Origin: Breoghania corrubedonensis
GTDB taxonomy: Bacteria > Pseudomonadota > Alphaproteobacteria > Rhizobiales > Stappiaceae
Length of the DNA stretch: 64,000 bases
Reading direction: 5' to 3'
NCBI RefSeq assembly: GCF_003053845.1
Contig: NZ_QAYG01000001.1
Span: 62,001-126,000, forward strand
The notes below the pieces were generated by a model, which searched no databases, was not told where the DNA came from, and saw only the letters and a program-made list of their open reading frames with translations. Below are positions 1 through 7,521 of this stretch, piece by piece (the first letter of the stretch is position 1; each line of letters opens with the position of its first letter). The translations under genes were made by a program, and so were the position numbers.

Positions 1-614
1 TCGCGCTCGCGCAGGCTCATGATCGTGTAGAGCGAATTCGGGATCAGCCCCGTGCAGTCCATCTCGAACAGGGCCGAACTGCCGTCGCCATCCACCGTGA
101 CCTGCAGGTTGCCTCTGGCCGCGATCCATTCGCCGAGCGTGATCGGGGTCTGCCGCTGCAATCCGTCCTCAGGCCGCAGGTCCGGTATCGGAACGGCGTG
201 CAGCGGATAGCTCGGCCGTGCGCGCATGGCATGCGCGCTCGCCTGATCGGGTGCGAAACGGATCGTGTAGTTGTTTGTCGGAAGCGGGATCGGCAAGGTG
301 CAGAGCGCCATCGCCGCGTCCTCGCGCGTAAGGTTGTCAAGATCAAGCTCGCGGCGGATCCGATAGGGCGCATTGTCCCCGAAGGGCGGCACCGGGCTGT
401 CGGCGGCGACGATCGCCGCCCCCCATTCCGCCGCCGTACCGTGCGCGTGGTGAATTTCGATGTCCACCGGGCCCTCGCCCTTATCGGCCGCCCGCCCCCG
501 GTTGATCCGGCCGATCACGACGAAGTCGCCGTCCTCGTTCATCAGTTCGCTCGGCGGATAGGTCGGCCCCTGGGTCGTGAGGGCGAGTTCGTAACTGCGC
601 AACGTCGCCATCAT
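1..614 (-). CDS. Unknown protein, 3' end outside window (last seen gene of AfsA-type operon)
   Basis: An open frame runs leftward from tandem ATG codons at 614 and 611 to the window edge with no stop, giving about 204 residues. It begins MMATLRSYELAL and overlaps the stop of the upstream hotdog gene (ATGATG over TGA), which implies translational coupling. I do not recognise the family. The sequence is hydrophilic, with no membrane segment or signal peptide, has several DGD/GEGP-type turns, and shows GLIPNSLYT near the edge. Membership in the operon suggests a role with the ligase, ACP and AfsA-like protein, but no function can be assigned. Confidence 0.7.
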   Translation of the reverse strand, partial: MMATLRSYELALTTQGPTYPPSELMNEDGDFVVIGRINRGRAADKGEGPVDIEIHHAHGTAAEWGAAIVAADSPVPPFGDNAPYRIRRELDLDNLTREDAAMALCTLPIPLPTNNYTIRFAPDQASAHAMRARPSYPLHAVPIPDLRPEDGLQRQTPITLGEWIAARGNLQVTVDGDGSSALFEMDCTGLIPNSLYTIMSLRER

Positions 615-1339
615 TCCGCCTCCACCAGCTCCGCCTCGCCAACCGAAAGGAATGCCTCGACGGCCGCCCGGGCCGCAAAGGTCTCCTGGCGATCGTTGAT
701 GCGTTCGTCGATGACCCGGTATCTGGCCTCGATCGTCGCCGCGGTCCGGTCCACCTGGGTGACAACGACGCGAACATGGAACACCGACTGCATCGGCGCG
801 CGCGAAACCTCGAGCAACTCAAGCGACAATTCCGCGGGCAGCGGAAAGAGGAAGCTCTCGAAGCTCGAGTTCACACTTTCCAGCACGAAGCGGGTGGGCC
901 GGTCATGGTTCAACAGGAAGGCTTCCGACACGGCCGTCCACGTCTGCCGCGCCGCCTCGATCAGCGCCAGTCCCTGGATGTGCTGACCTGTCTGGTGATC
1001 CGCAATCACCTCGTTTTCGTCATCGAGCAGCAGATCGGCGACGAAGCGATCCGCCTCGATGCGGCGCGGAGGGGAGATCATGATGTTCTTGGCGACCCTC
1101 TTGTGGGTCAGCGCATGATCCGCGCGCTGTGGCGTCGTGCCGGCCATCGCACATGAGGGCACGACGGTCCCAAGTTCCTCCACTTCCTCCGGCGAGAGGC
1201 CCTGGCCCAGGCAGACCCGCTTTTCGACCGGGGCGCCGAGCCGGGTCGTCGCCATGAAGTCGGACAGGCAGAAGACCTCCGGGTTGCGTGCGAAGTTGTC
1301 GAAACGGTCCCCGACCAGGATTGCGACATCTTTAGCCAT
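611..1339 (-). CDS. AfsA-like hotdog-domain protein (A-factor synthase family)
   Basis: The 242-aa product carries an AfsA-type hotdog signature: HK at residues 79-80, ADRF at 96-99, DHQTGQHIQG at 114-123 and EAARQ at 128-132. The family prototype AfsA condenses a beta-ketoacyl chain with dihydroxyacetone phosphate to start gamma-butyrolactone signal synthesis in Streptomyces. Known AfsA proteins are about 300 aa with two hotdog repeats. Here only the C-terminal repeat is clear, and residues 1-75 are unassigned. The start is supported by AAGGAG 8-10 nt upstream. It lies 12 bp after the CMD-like gene and overlaps the next gene. A condensing or dehydratase-like role on ACP-bound substrates is inferred from the ACP, ligase and SDR in the same operon. 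Confidence 0.75.
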   Translation of the reverse strand: MAKDVAILVGDRFDNFARNPEVFCLSDFMATTRLGAPVEKRVCLGQGLSPEEVEELGTVVPSCAMAGTTPQRADHALTHKRVAKNIMISPPRRIEADRFVADLLLDDENEVIADHQTGQHIQGLALIEAARQTWTAVSEAFLLNHDRPTRFVLESVNSSFESFLFPLPAELSLELLEVSRAPMQSVFHVRVVVTQVDRTAATIEARYRVIDERINDRQETFAARAAVEAFLSVGEAELVEAE

Positions 1340-1351
1340 GGTGACGCTCCT

Positions 1352-1744
1352 TCAATGGGTGTCGGCGGCGGCGGCCTCGGCTTCCGCGCAGACGCGACGC
1401 ACGACGGCCATCGCGTTGAGCGCGGCCGGGAAACCGGAATAGGCGGCCACGTGGTGAATGATCTCGGTGAGCTCTTCGCGCGTCAGGCCCGCTCTCAGAC
1501 CGCCGCGCACGTGAATCTCGAGCTGCGGCAACGCAAAACCCATGGCCGCGAGCGCCGAAATGGTGACGATCTGGCGGGTTCGCAGATCGAGTTGCGGGCG
1601 CGTGTAGACATCCCCGAAAATGAACTCGACGAGTTGCTCGCCGAAGGCGGGCGCGAATTCGCTCAGCTTGTCGATGACGGCGACGCCATCGGGACCGTTC
1701 AGGGCGGTAAGCGCCGCCAGGCCGCGTTCGTAGCGCTCGCTCAT
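1352..1744 (-). CDS. Carboxymuconolactone decarboxylase-like protein
   Basis: The 130-aa product has the small all-helical CMD/AhpD fold signature, including HHVAAYSGFPAALNAM near the C-terminus (residues 97-112) and RTRQIVTISALAAMG at 55-69. This matches gamma-carboxymuconolactone decarboxylase. The CxxC redox pair of AhpD is absent, so a decarboxylase or isomerase role is more likely than peroxidase support. The start at 1744 overlaps the stop of the upstream unknown gene by ATGA. CMD-like proteins occur as tailoring enzymes in biosynthetic clusters, and this context suggests a tailoring step. The substrate is unknown. Confidence 0.8.
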   Translation of the reverse strand: MSERYERGLAALTALNGPDGVAVIDKLSEFAPAFGEQLVEFIFGDVYTRPQLDLRTRQIVTISALAAMGFALPQLEIHVRGGLRAGLTREELTEIIHHVAAYSGFPAALNAMAVVRRVCAEAEAAAADTH

Positions 1745-2391
1745 GCCGCCACCTCCAGAAGGTCCGCGAAGGCATCGGGTCGCGCGAAGATGCGGCAATC
1801 GAGACCGGCCGGACCGCCGGCGATATAGCGCTGGCCGGCCTGTTTGAGGATGTCGGTATAGGACGGCGTCTGGTAGGCGCCCCTGTAGATGGCGGGGTTC
1901 ACGGAAAAGCCGACGACGAACATCACCCCGGGCCGGGTGCTCATCACCGACTGGTATGAGCGGAAGTCGTCGATCTCGGGCCGCTCGCGCAGATCGGCAT
2001 AGATCGTGCGCTCGCGCCATGCCCGGTATTCGGAATAGAGCGGTGGCGGCACCTCGATATGGCGCATCTCGACCATCGGCGCCGCCGTGATCGCGCCCTC
2101 GCCGGGAACCAGATCCTCGACATGGGCAAGGATTTCGTGACGCCATTCGCCGGCCAGATTCGCGACCGCGGCGCGTTCGGCGTCGGCTCGCTCGGCGAGG
2201 ACGCCACCGAGCGTGTCGAGGCTTTCGAAGGCGGTGAGTTCCATGACGACATCGTCATCGAGCGCGGCGAAAGTGGCGTGCGCGCGCGAACCGGTACGAT
2301 CGCGCCCGGCAAGCCGGTTGGCGAGTTCCAGTTTTTGGCCGGATTGCACCGGGACATGAGAATAAAGGAGATATTGCGCGGGACTGGTCAT
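1741..2391 (-). CDS. Unknown biosynthetic-operon protein, possible tandem dimeric alpha/beta-barrel
   Basis: The 216-aa soluble protein starts MTSPAQYLLYSHVP, with an AGGGG ribosome-binding site 4 nt upstream. Two halves look loosely repeated: each begins with a beta-strand (YLLYSHVPV; MVEMRHIEV), followed by a charged helix and a second strand. This is reminiscent of ferredoxin-like dimeric alpha/beta-barrel (ABM/EthD-type) proteins. That resemblance is only by eye. It sits between the ACP gene (75 bp upstream) and the CMD-like gene, which it overlaps by 4 bp. No catalytic motif is recognisable. Confidence 0.7.
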   Translation of the reverse strand: MTSPAQYLLYSHVPVQSGQKLELANRLAGRDRTGSRAHATFAALDDDVVMELTAFESLDTLGGVLAERADAERAAVANLAGEWRHEILAHVEDLVPGEGAITAAPMVEMRHIEVPPPLYSEYRAWRERTIYADLRERPEIDDFRSYQSVMSTRPGVMFVVGFSVNPAIYRGAYQTPSYTDILKQAGQRYIAGGPAGLDCRIFARPDAFADLLEVAA

Positions 2392-2466
2392 GTTTCCCCT
2401 CGTCGGGCTGGCGTGTTGAGCAGGTTTTCGGGGCGCCGGTTTCGCGGCGGCTGGCTCAGGCCTGGC

Positions 2467-2742
2467 TCAGGCGGTGGCCGGTTCGCAGGTCATGGCGCTG
2501 TAGGCGCGCGTCAGATCGGCGATGCTGCGCATGTCGACAATGGAGAAGCGCGTGAGGAAGGGATCGACCTTGAAGTCGTCTTCCAGCGCGATGAAGAGCC
2601 CGGCCATTTCCAGCGAATCCAGGCCCAGTCCGTCCGCCAGCGGCTTGTCGGCGGCCAGCCCCTCGGCGGGCTTGTTGCTGGCGAGCAGGATCTGCCTGAC
2701 GTGCTCGGTGATCCTGTGTTCGATTTCGGTCGCGGTCAGCAT
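2467..2742 (-). CDS. Acyl carrier protein
   Basis: The 91-aa product has the phosphopantetheine attachment motif GLGLDSLEM with the acceptor Ser at about residue 43, flanked by the usual acidic helices. It starts at 2742 with GGAGG 7 nt upstream, and its first codons overlap the end of the SDR gene by 7 bp. The partner AMP-forming ligase at 3536-4870 probably loads its acyl group. It is distinct from the housekeeping fatty-acid ACP in context and in its C-terminal extension. It is the carrier on which the SDR and AfsA-like proteins probably act. Confidence 0.9.
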   Translation of the reverse strand: MLTATEIEHRITEHVRQILLASNKPAEGLAADKPLADGLGLDSLEMAGLFIALEDDFKVDPFLTRFSIVDMRSIADLTRAYSAMTCEPATA

Positions 2743-3536
2743 GTGTAACCTCCGTCAACAATGAGCGTTTGTCCGGTAATGAAGGCTGAGGCATCCGAGG
2801 CCAGGAACATCACCGCATCGGCGACCTGTTCCACGTCCGAAAGCCGGTGCAGTGGCGTGCGGCGGGCGATCCGATCACGCCGGCTCTCGTTGAGCGAGGC
2901 CACCAGATCGGTGGCGAAAAAGCCCGGAACGATGGAATTCACCCGGATGTTCAAGGGTCCGAGCTCGCGCGCCATCGAGCGGGTGAACCCGTCCAGTCCG
3001 GCCTTGCTGGCGGTGTAGATCGACACTCCCTGGTGGCCGCGCACCGAATTGATCGAGGAGATGTTGATCACCGCACCGCGGCGGTGACGCATCATCGCCT
3101 TCACGCATGCCTTGGTGAGCAGGATCGGGCCGGTCAGGTTGACGGCGATCAGCCTTTCGATGTCGCTCTCGCCGGTCATCGCGAGCAGCCCTTCCACCAG
3201 CATGCCGGCATTGTTCACCAGCAAGTCGATCCGGCCGAAACGTTCGATGCTGAGCGTCGCGAATTCACGCAGCTGGTCAGCCGAGGCCATGTCGGCGGGA
3301 TGCCAGAACAAGCGCTCGTCCAGCTCGCCCGCATCCACTCCGATATCCGACGCGGCGACATCGGGCGGCCCGCTGCGGCTGAAGGTGGCGACGTTCCAGC
3401 CCTGGCGAAGAAGCCGGCGCACGACCGTGGCGCCGAGCCCGCGGCTGCCGCCGCTGACGACGGCGGTTTGCCCTTTCGCGGCGGCGAGCGCGGCGGTGGA
3501 CATGTCTCGTGGCAGGGAGGGGGCCGGCATCTGCAT
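2736..3536 (-). CDS. SDR-family oxidoreductase (3-oxoacyl-ACP reductase-like)
   Basis: The 266-aa protein is a classical short-chain dehydrogenase: cofactor-binding SGGSRGLG at residues 28-35, NNAG at 108-111, catalytic Ser161, Tyr174 and Lys178 (YTASK), and PGFFATD after the active site. The C-terminal ITGQTLIVDGGYTC is typical of FabG-like enzymes. The start at 3536 is chosen because ATG overlaps the TGA of the ligase gene (TGATG). Longer in-frame starts would lie inside that gene. It probably reduces an ACP-bound beta-keto intermediate. Substrate and stereochemistry cannot be read from sequence. Confidence 0.88.
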   Translation of the reverse strand: MQMPAPSLPRDMSTAALAAAKGQTAVVSGGSRGLGATVVRRLLRQGWNVATFSRSGPPDVAASDIGVDAGELDERLFWHPADMASADQLREFATLSIERFGRIDLLVNNAGMLVEGLLAMTGESDIERLIAVNLTGPILLTKACVKAMMRHRRGAVINISSINSVRGHQGVSIYTASKAGLDGFTRSMARELGPLNIRVNSIVPGFFATDLVASLNESRRDRIARRTPLHRLSDVEQVADAVMFLASDASAFITGQTLIVDGGYTC

Positions 3537-4870
3537 CAAACCGCCCTCACCTTCTTCAACCGATCGGAATGCATCGGCCGATCGGTCAGTTCGACCACGA
3601 CCGGAACCTTGAACGGCTCCAATCGCGTCCCACAATGCGCGCGCACCCGCTCTCGCAGCGTGGCAGCAGGTTCCGGCTCGCTCAGCCGCAGCACGGCACG
3701 CACAACCATGCCGGTGATCGCGCTCGGCTTGCCGGAAACGGTCGCTTCGACGACGCCCTCCATTTCCAGCAGGACGCTCTCGACCTCGTTGGGATAGACC
3801 TTCTCGCCGCCGACATTGATCAGTTCGGACTTGCGGCCGAGCACCTTGATGTAGTCGCCGTCGATCTCGACCGCGTCCTGGGTGTTGAAGAAGCCGTCAT
3901 CGTCAAAGGGAGCGGGCGCGTTGAGGTAGCCCAACATCGCCATGTCGGATTTGATCCAGAGGATTCCGTCGAGGATCTTGTGCTCGAAGCCGCGGCTGCC
4001 AAGCTTCATCCACAATGAGGAATCGTCCTTCGACATGGTGGGCAGAATGCCGACTTCGGAAAGACCGTAAGTCTGTTTCAGACGGATACCGGGAAGGGTT
4101 TCGCAGAGCTTCTTCAATGTCTGCGGCGGCATCGGTTCGGTGCCGTAGGTGATCAGCTTGAGCGCGCTCAGATCGCGCCGGGCGAGTTCGCCCGAAAGGA
4201 GGCTCATGGTCAGGAAAGTCGGCGTCGTGGGCAACGTGTCGGCGCCATAGGTCTCGATCGCGGAGAACACCGCCTGCGGCGTGCGTTCCGCCGTGGTGAC
4301 GACGCAGCCGCCGTGAACCAGCGTGTTCATCAGCGTGTTGATGCCGCCGATATGGTCGAGCGACAGAAAGCCCAGCGTGCGGCGCGGACGCAGCTTGCTG
4401 CGGTCGTAATTGGCCAGCAGCTTCGCGAAATCGAGCACCGAAGCCTTGCTGCGCCCCGTGGTGCCGGAGGAAAACAGCACCAGTCCCGGGGCCGCCGCGT
4501 CGCGCAGTCTCTGATAGAGAGGATGCCCGGAAATCCGGGCTGTGCGCCGGACCGTGCCATCGCCCAGGATTTGACATTCGACCTCGGCGAAATCCAGAAA
4601 TTCGGCGCGCTTGGCCTCGGGCCCCGCCGGCAGCGGAACGATGATGCTGCGATTTTCGATCAACGCCACAAGCAAGGCGCATGTCTCGGGCGTATAGACC
4701 CCGTCGAAAGCGACCACCTCGCCCGGACGAACCGAATTCGCGGACAAGAAATGCGCCTGCCTGTCAAGCAATTCGGCAAATTCTCTGTAATCGATGGCCC
4801 TGTCATGGAAAATTATGACCGGATGATTTTCAAATTCAGTGATAATTTCATGTATATTCATGTTGGCCAT
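3536..4870 (-). CDS. AMP-forming acyl-CoA/ACP ligase (ANL superfamily)
   Basis: The 444-aa protein belongs to the acyl-adenylate-forming ANL superfamily: P-loop SSGTTGRSK at residues 134-142, TYGLSEVG at 267-274, hinge GDYIKVLGRKSE at 338-349, and a C-terminal Lys in RLKKVRAV near 439-441. It should activate a carboxylate with ATP and pass it to CoA or the ACP encoded two genes downstream. It is the first gene of the minus-strand operon, with GGAGG about 9 nt before the ATG, and is preceded by two inverted repeats in AT-rich DNA. At 444 residues it is somewhat shorter than usual (500-550), mainly in the N-terminal region. Confidence 0.88.
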   Translation of the reverse strand: MANMNIHEIITEFENHPVIIFHDRAIDYREFAELLDRQAHFLSANSVRPGEVVAFDGVYTPETCALLVALIENRSIIVPLPAGPEAKRAEFLDFAEVECQILGDGTVRRTARISGHPLYQRLRDAAAPGLVLFSSGTTGRSKASVLDFAKLLANYDRSKLRPRRTLGFLSLDHIGGINTLMNTLVHGGCVVTTAERTPQAVFSAIETYGADTLPTTPTFLTMSLLSGELARRDLSALKLITYGTEPMPPQTLKKLCETLPGIRLKQTYGLSEVGILPTMSKDDSSLWMKLGSRGFEHKILDGILWIKSDMAMLGYLNAPAPFDDDGFFNTQDAVEIDGDYIKVLGRKSELINVGGEKVYPNEVESVLLEMEGVVEATVSGKPSAITGMVVRAVLRLSEPEPAATLRERVRAHCGTRLEPFKVPVVVELTDRPMHSDRLKKVRAV

Positions 4871-4881
4871 AAATAAGCCTC

Positions 4882-4902
4882 CAATATGATGTAAACATAT
4901 TG
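4882..4902. promoter_or_regulatory. Inverted repeat just upstream of the ligase-operon ribosome-binding site
   Basis: Perfect 7-bp arms CAATATG and CATATTG are separated by 7 bp, immediately before the GGAGG of the minus-strand ligase gene at 4870. A second overlapping pair (TGATG/CATCA) extends it. The position fits an operator or an RNA leader hairpin that controls the operon. The regulator is unknown. Confidence 0.45.
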
Positions 4903-4931
4903 CATCACAAGCTCCGATAGTCCCGTATATT

Positions 4932-4947
4932 CGAAAATATATTTTCG
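4932..4947. promoter_or_regulatory. 16-bp perfect palindrome in AT-rich promoter region
   Basis: CGAAAATATATTTTCG is a perfect palindrome about 62 bp upstream of the ligase start, in a locally AT-rich stretch that contrasts with the GC-rich surroundings. It is a good candidate binding site for a dimeric regulator of the 1-4870 operon. Confidence 0.45.
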
Positions 4948-4990
4948 GAATATTTTCCAGCAGACGACAGACATCGCCCTCTACTTCCAG

Positions 4991-5415
4991 CGCGGGCGCT
5001 GCAATGGGAGGAAGATCACAAAGACGGCGTCCGCGGGCGGGCGTCAGCGTTGGACAGTCGCACGAAGGCGGAGCCGGGAAACCGGGCTGCTCGCAAGCGG
5101 GGCCTTGATGGGATGAGAGATCGCTCAGGCGGCGAATGATGGCTTGCTGTCAGCCAGACCTGTCGTCCCCGCAGCCCGTTTGGAGGCGTGCCGGTCCAGG
5201 CGTGTCCGCGACCCGCGGATATCAGGAAGAACAACGGCCGGCATGAGAACGGCCGGGCGGTGCCTCGGACAACAGCCAGCAAGCAACAGAGCAGCCTGCC
5301 GCCCCGGTGTCACACGCGGCAACCTGCACATTTCCGGACAACGCCAGGCAGAGCACGAGTCACAAATGAAATCGCAGGCAAGGACCGGACTGTCTTTACG
5401 ATTGTGCGGGAAATG
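4991..5415. other. Intergenic region without recognisable gene
   Basis: About 425 bp of GC-rich sequence lies between the operon promoter and the prophage left end. Open frames here have no ribosome-binding site or recognisable protein features. It is the chromosomal flank that lay next to tRNA-Thr before integration. Confidence 0.5.
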
Positions 5416-5467
5416 ATGGTGCTGCCAGAGAGATTCGAACTCTCGACCTCTCCCTTACCAAGGGAGT
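5416..5467. repeat. attL: displaced 3' portion of tRNA-Thr
   Basis: The 52 bp are identical to 24451-24502. They contain the T arm, variable loop, 3' half of the anticodon stem-loop and CCA end of tRNA-Thr on the minus strand. Homology stops right after GGGAGT, where the right copy continues into the rest of the tRNA. This marks the left boundary of the integrated element. Confidence 0.9.
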
Positions 5468-5854
5468 TCCTAGAAATGAGCCTGACAAATATAAACCATA
5501 AAAAGACGAATAAATTCATATAGATACATGGAGATCCGGCGGGGAGGAATTTCCCTCTATATGCAGTTTTATGCGGAACATATCAGGAGCATACTGAGAA
5601 CGCGCAAGCCAGCGCGGACAAAACCGGGACAATTTGTTCCATCTATATTCCTACCAACGGTACCCCGCCGACGTCGGAAAACACCCTGAACGCTGCCTTG
5701 CGGAGGCTTAGGTTCACCAAGGCCCTTCACCGTCCCCGCTCCGCCTCGATGCGCTCCACGGCCGCCCGCAGGTACTTCAAATCCGACCGGAGTTCCATGA
5801 GCAACTCACCTGGCTCACGCGATCCACCTGCCGTTCGCGCTCCTCCTTCTCCCC
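5468..5854. other. Left arm of prophage, no gene; contains a 17-bp repeat shared with the integrase end
   Basis: This stretch has no convincing coding sequence. GGACAAAACCGGGACAA at 5616-5632 is identical to 24408-24424, inside the 3' end of the integrase gene near the other attachment site. A TCAGGAGC match lies about 30 bp upstream in both copies. The left copy may be an arm-type site or a decayed fragment of an older integrase 3' end. Confidence 0.45.
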
Positions 5855-6109
5855 CTATTTCACCGCCCCCTTGAACCCCGCCCACACAGCCGCGATAACC
5901 GCTGTCATCGCGGCCGTCACGAACACGGTGATCATCCTGCCCTTCATGGCTTCGGCGCCTTTCCGGGCCTGTCGCAGGAACAGCATGTCGGCCTGACTGG
6001 CGCGCAGGTCGTCAACGTCGATACCCGCGCGCCGCAGCGCTTCGCCCGTCCCTTCCCGGCTCGCCTCTTTCACCAGTTGCCGCATGGCTGCTAAATCGGC
6101 CTCATTCAT
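5855..6109 (-). CDS. Small phage membrane protein (DUF6127-like), end of lysis cassette
   Basis: The protein has 84 aa from ATG 6109; in-frame GTG 6124 and ATG 6118 would add five or three residues. It has an amphipathic N-terminal half rich in Arg/Ala, VDDLRASQADMLFL in the middle, and one C-terminal membrane segment (MITVFVTAAMTAVIAAVWAGF). The pattern resembles small phage proteins of the DUF6127 type encoded beside lysis genes. It overlaps the stop of the spanin-like lipoprotein gene, so it is translated with the cassette. A holin-related role is possible but unproven. Confidence 0.6.
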   Translation of the reverse strand: MNEADLAAMRQLVKEASREGTGEALRRAGIDVDDLRASQADMLFLRQARKGAEAMKGRMITVFVTAAMTAVIAAVWAGFKGAVK

Positions 6110-6335
6110 TCCGCGCATCCCCACACAGACTTTCGATTGCTGCGTTCAGCCCGGCGATCTGGCGCCGGGTCTCTCTCGTGTCGTTTCGCGAATAGCGGAT
6201 CGGCTGCAACACACCGCCGCAGGCATCGGAGACGTCAGTCTCGAAGGTTCGGGTCGCTGTCGTCTGGCACCCCGCCAGAAGCATCAAACCGAGCAATGGC
6301 GGCAGCAGACGCAGCCTCGGCCTTGTTCGCGGCAT
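6102..6335 (-). CDS. Outer-membrane spanin-like lipoprotein (Rz1-type)
   Basis: The 77-aa product begins with a basic stretch, a hydrophobic core and the lipobox LLAGC, so it should be lipidated at Cys22. The mature part contains PIRYSRNDTRETRRQIAGLNAAIESLCG, a pattern I associate with small phage lipoproteins found next to endolysin genes. It overlaps the upstream membrane-protein gene by 101 bp in another frame, the arrangement typical of Rz/Rz1 spanin pairs that disrupt the outer membrane at lysis. The spanin assignment rests on size, lipobox and position rather than on a named family. Confidence 0.7.
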   Translation of the reverse strand: MPRTRPRLRLLPPLLGLMLLAGCQTTATRTFETDVSDACGGVLQPIRYSRNDTRETRRQIAGLNAAIESLCGDARNE

Positions 6336-6465
6336 CTTTCGACGCCTCCAGTTGGGCCGCTATCGCCTCCGCCGCCCCGGCATCGAGGAGTTGCCTGTCT
6401 CCAAGAAACCCCACGAACTTCCGAAGCAGCGAGAGCGCGGCCAGGATGATCTTGAGCCACGTCAT
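6235..6465 (-). CDS. Inner-membrane spanin-like protein (Rz-type)
   Basis: The 76-aa product has an N-terminal membrane segment (WLKIILAALSLLRKFVGFL) followed by an Ala/Glu/Lys-rich helical region likely to form a coiled coil (AAEAIAAQLEASKDAANKAE). This is the layout expected of an inner-membrane spanin. Its 3' 101 bp overlap the lipoprotein gene out of frame. It lies 6 bp after the holin-like gene. It is shorter than lambda Rz, so it could also be an antiholin-like protein. The overlap with a lipobox gene is the main evidence. Confidence 0.6.
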   Translation of the reverse strand: MTWLKIILAALSLLRKFVGFLGDRQLLDAGAAEAIAAQLEASKDAANKAEAASAAAIARFDASGGVPDDSDPNLRD

Positions 6466-6471
6466 GAGCAG

Positions 6472-6831
6472 TTAGACGGCCGGGGACGAGCCGGCATCCT
6501 CGCCGTTGCCCTTGTTGAGAGCGGCGTTCGCTGCATAGGCGTTGCCGATGGTCGCCACCGCGTCGGCATTGGTGTTCTTGCCGAAGTTGAGGGCCAGGAA
6601 ATTCAGCACCGCCAGCACATAGCCCCACCACCGGTTATCGCTCTTGGTGGCGGTCGCCGCCGTGATGGCGTTGGCGACCAGAACGAGCGAGGCGAGCACG
6701 CTCCAGATCGTCGCCGCGTTGTCGGACCAGAAGCCCGTCACGGTGGAAATCCAGGCGGTATCCGCAGCGAAGGCCGAACCGGAGGTGAGCGCCAGACCGG
6801 CAAGGCCGAGAACCACAGAGAAAATGCGCAT
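6472..6831 (-). CDS. Holin-like phage membrane protein
   Basis: The 119-aa product starts MRIFSVVLGLAGLAL, a signal-peptide-like segment ending AFAA. Two further hydrophobic stretches follow (TIWSVLASLVLVANAI; WGYVLAVLNFLALNFG) and then a polar tail. The start at 6831 is preferred because GGAGA lies 5 nt upstream; an in-frame ATG at 6843 is the alternative. A longer open frame continues upstream antisense-like through the endolysin gene and is not believable. Position between endolysin and spanin-like genes supports a role in forming membrane lesions at lysis. Confidence 0.6.
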   Translation of the reverse strand: MRIFSVVLGLAGLALTSGSAFAADTAWISTVTGFWSDNAATIWSVLASLVLVANAITAATATKSDNRWWGYVLAVLNFLALNFGKNTNADAVATIGNAYAANAALNKGNGEDAGSSPAV

Positions 6832-6932
6832 ATCAGTCTCCATCGTCCCTGATCGAGCACAACAAGGCCGCGGCCAGCCAGGGACCAACCGGCGCGGAAA
6901 AGGACTGATTGTCGGAAAGGACAGAGCCCGGC

Positions 6933-7496
6933 TTATCGGGATGCGGCACGGGCGAGCAGGATCGCGCGATCCAGAACGCCGGTATCGCCCGGCTGGAAGC
7001 GGGCGCGATAACCTTCGACGCGGTGCGTCCAGCCTCGCCCGAAGGTGGCAAAGGTGGATAGCCGGTGCAGGAATGACATGCGCCGCTTGCAGACGGCAGT
7101 GATCAAGGCTTCCGGATCGGCAGTACGGGCAGCGGCAAGCGTGATGTTGCCGATGATCCCGTCTGCGCGCACGCCGATAGCCCGCTGGAGCGTCTTGACC
7201 GCCCGGCGCACGCCGGAGTTCACGGCGAAATCGAACACCGCGAAATCCACCCCCGGGGGCACACTGTCGCCCCTGATCGCCTCCCAGTACTGACCACGAT
7301 AGATCGAGGCGACCTCGTCGGCCGTGATGTGGCTGACGCTTTGCGGGCGCAGTCCCAGGCGTTTGCGATAGGCGGTATAGACGCGCTGCGTAATGCCCCG
7401 GTTCGTAGCGCCGCCGGGGTCTTTCGGGTGGTTGATATAGCCGCCCTCGTAGGCCAGCACCCATTCCAGGCACTGGCGGTAGTTCTGAAAGGACAT
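6933..7496 (-). CDS. GH108 endolysin (N-acetylmuramidase)
   Basis: The 187-aa phage lysozyme shows the glycoside hydrolase family 108 signature EGGYINHPKDPGGATNRGIT at residues 17-36, with the catalytic Glu in EGGY, followed by the short peptidoglycan-binding half (QRAIGVRADGIIGNITLAAA). It hydrolyses the glycan backbone of peptidoglycan during lysis. GAGG lies 7 nt before the ATG. No signal peptide is visible, so export probably needs the neighbouring holin-like protein. A strong terminator at 7522-7545 separates it from the tail genes. Confidence 0.9.
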   Translation of the reverse strand: MSFQNYRQCLEWVLAYEGGYINHPKDPGGATNRGITQRVYTAYRKRLGLRPQSVSHITADEVASIYRGQYWEAIRGDSVPPGVDFAVFDFAVNSGVRRAVKTLQRAIGVRADGIIGNITLAAARTADPEALITAVCKRRMSFLHRLSTFATFGRGWTHRVEGYRARFQPGDTGVLDRAILLARAASR

Positions 7497-7521
7497 GGGT
7501 AATCCTCATACATGCAGGCAC

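Noticed and set aside
4871-5415. Riboswitch or small RNA upstream of the ligase operon
   Set aside because: Palindromes are present but no known riboswitch core was recognised; reported only as possible operators.
5416-5467. Second tRNA-Thr gene
   Set aside because: Only the 3' two thirds of the tRNA is present; the acceptor 5' strand and D arm are missing. It is the attL copy.
6472-7521. 349-aa protein joining the holin-like region with upstream sequence
   Set aside because: Its N-terminal two thirds are an out-of-frame reading of the GH108 gene; only the last 119 residues have holin-like features and a proper ribosome-binding site.
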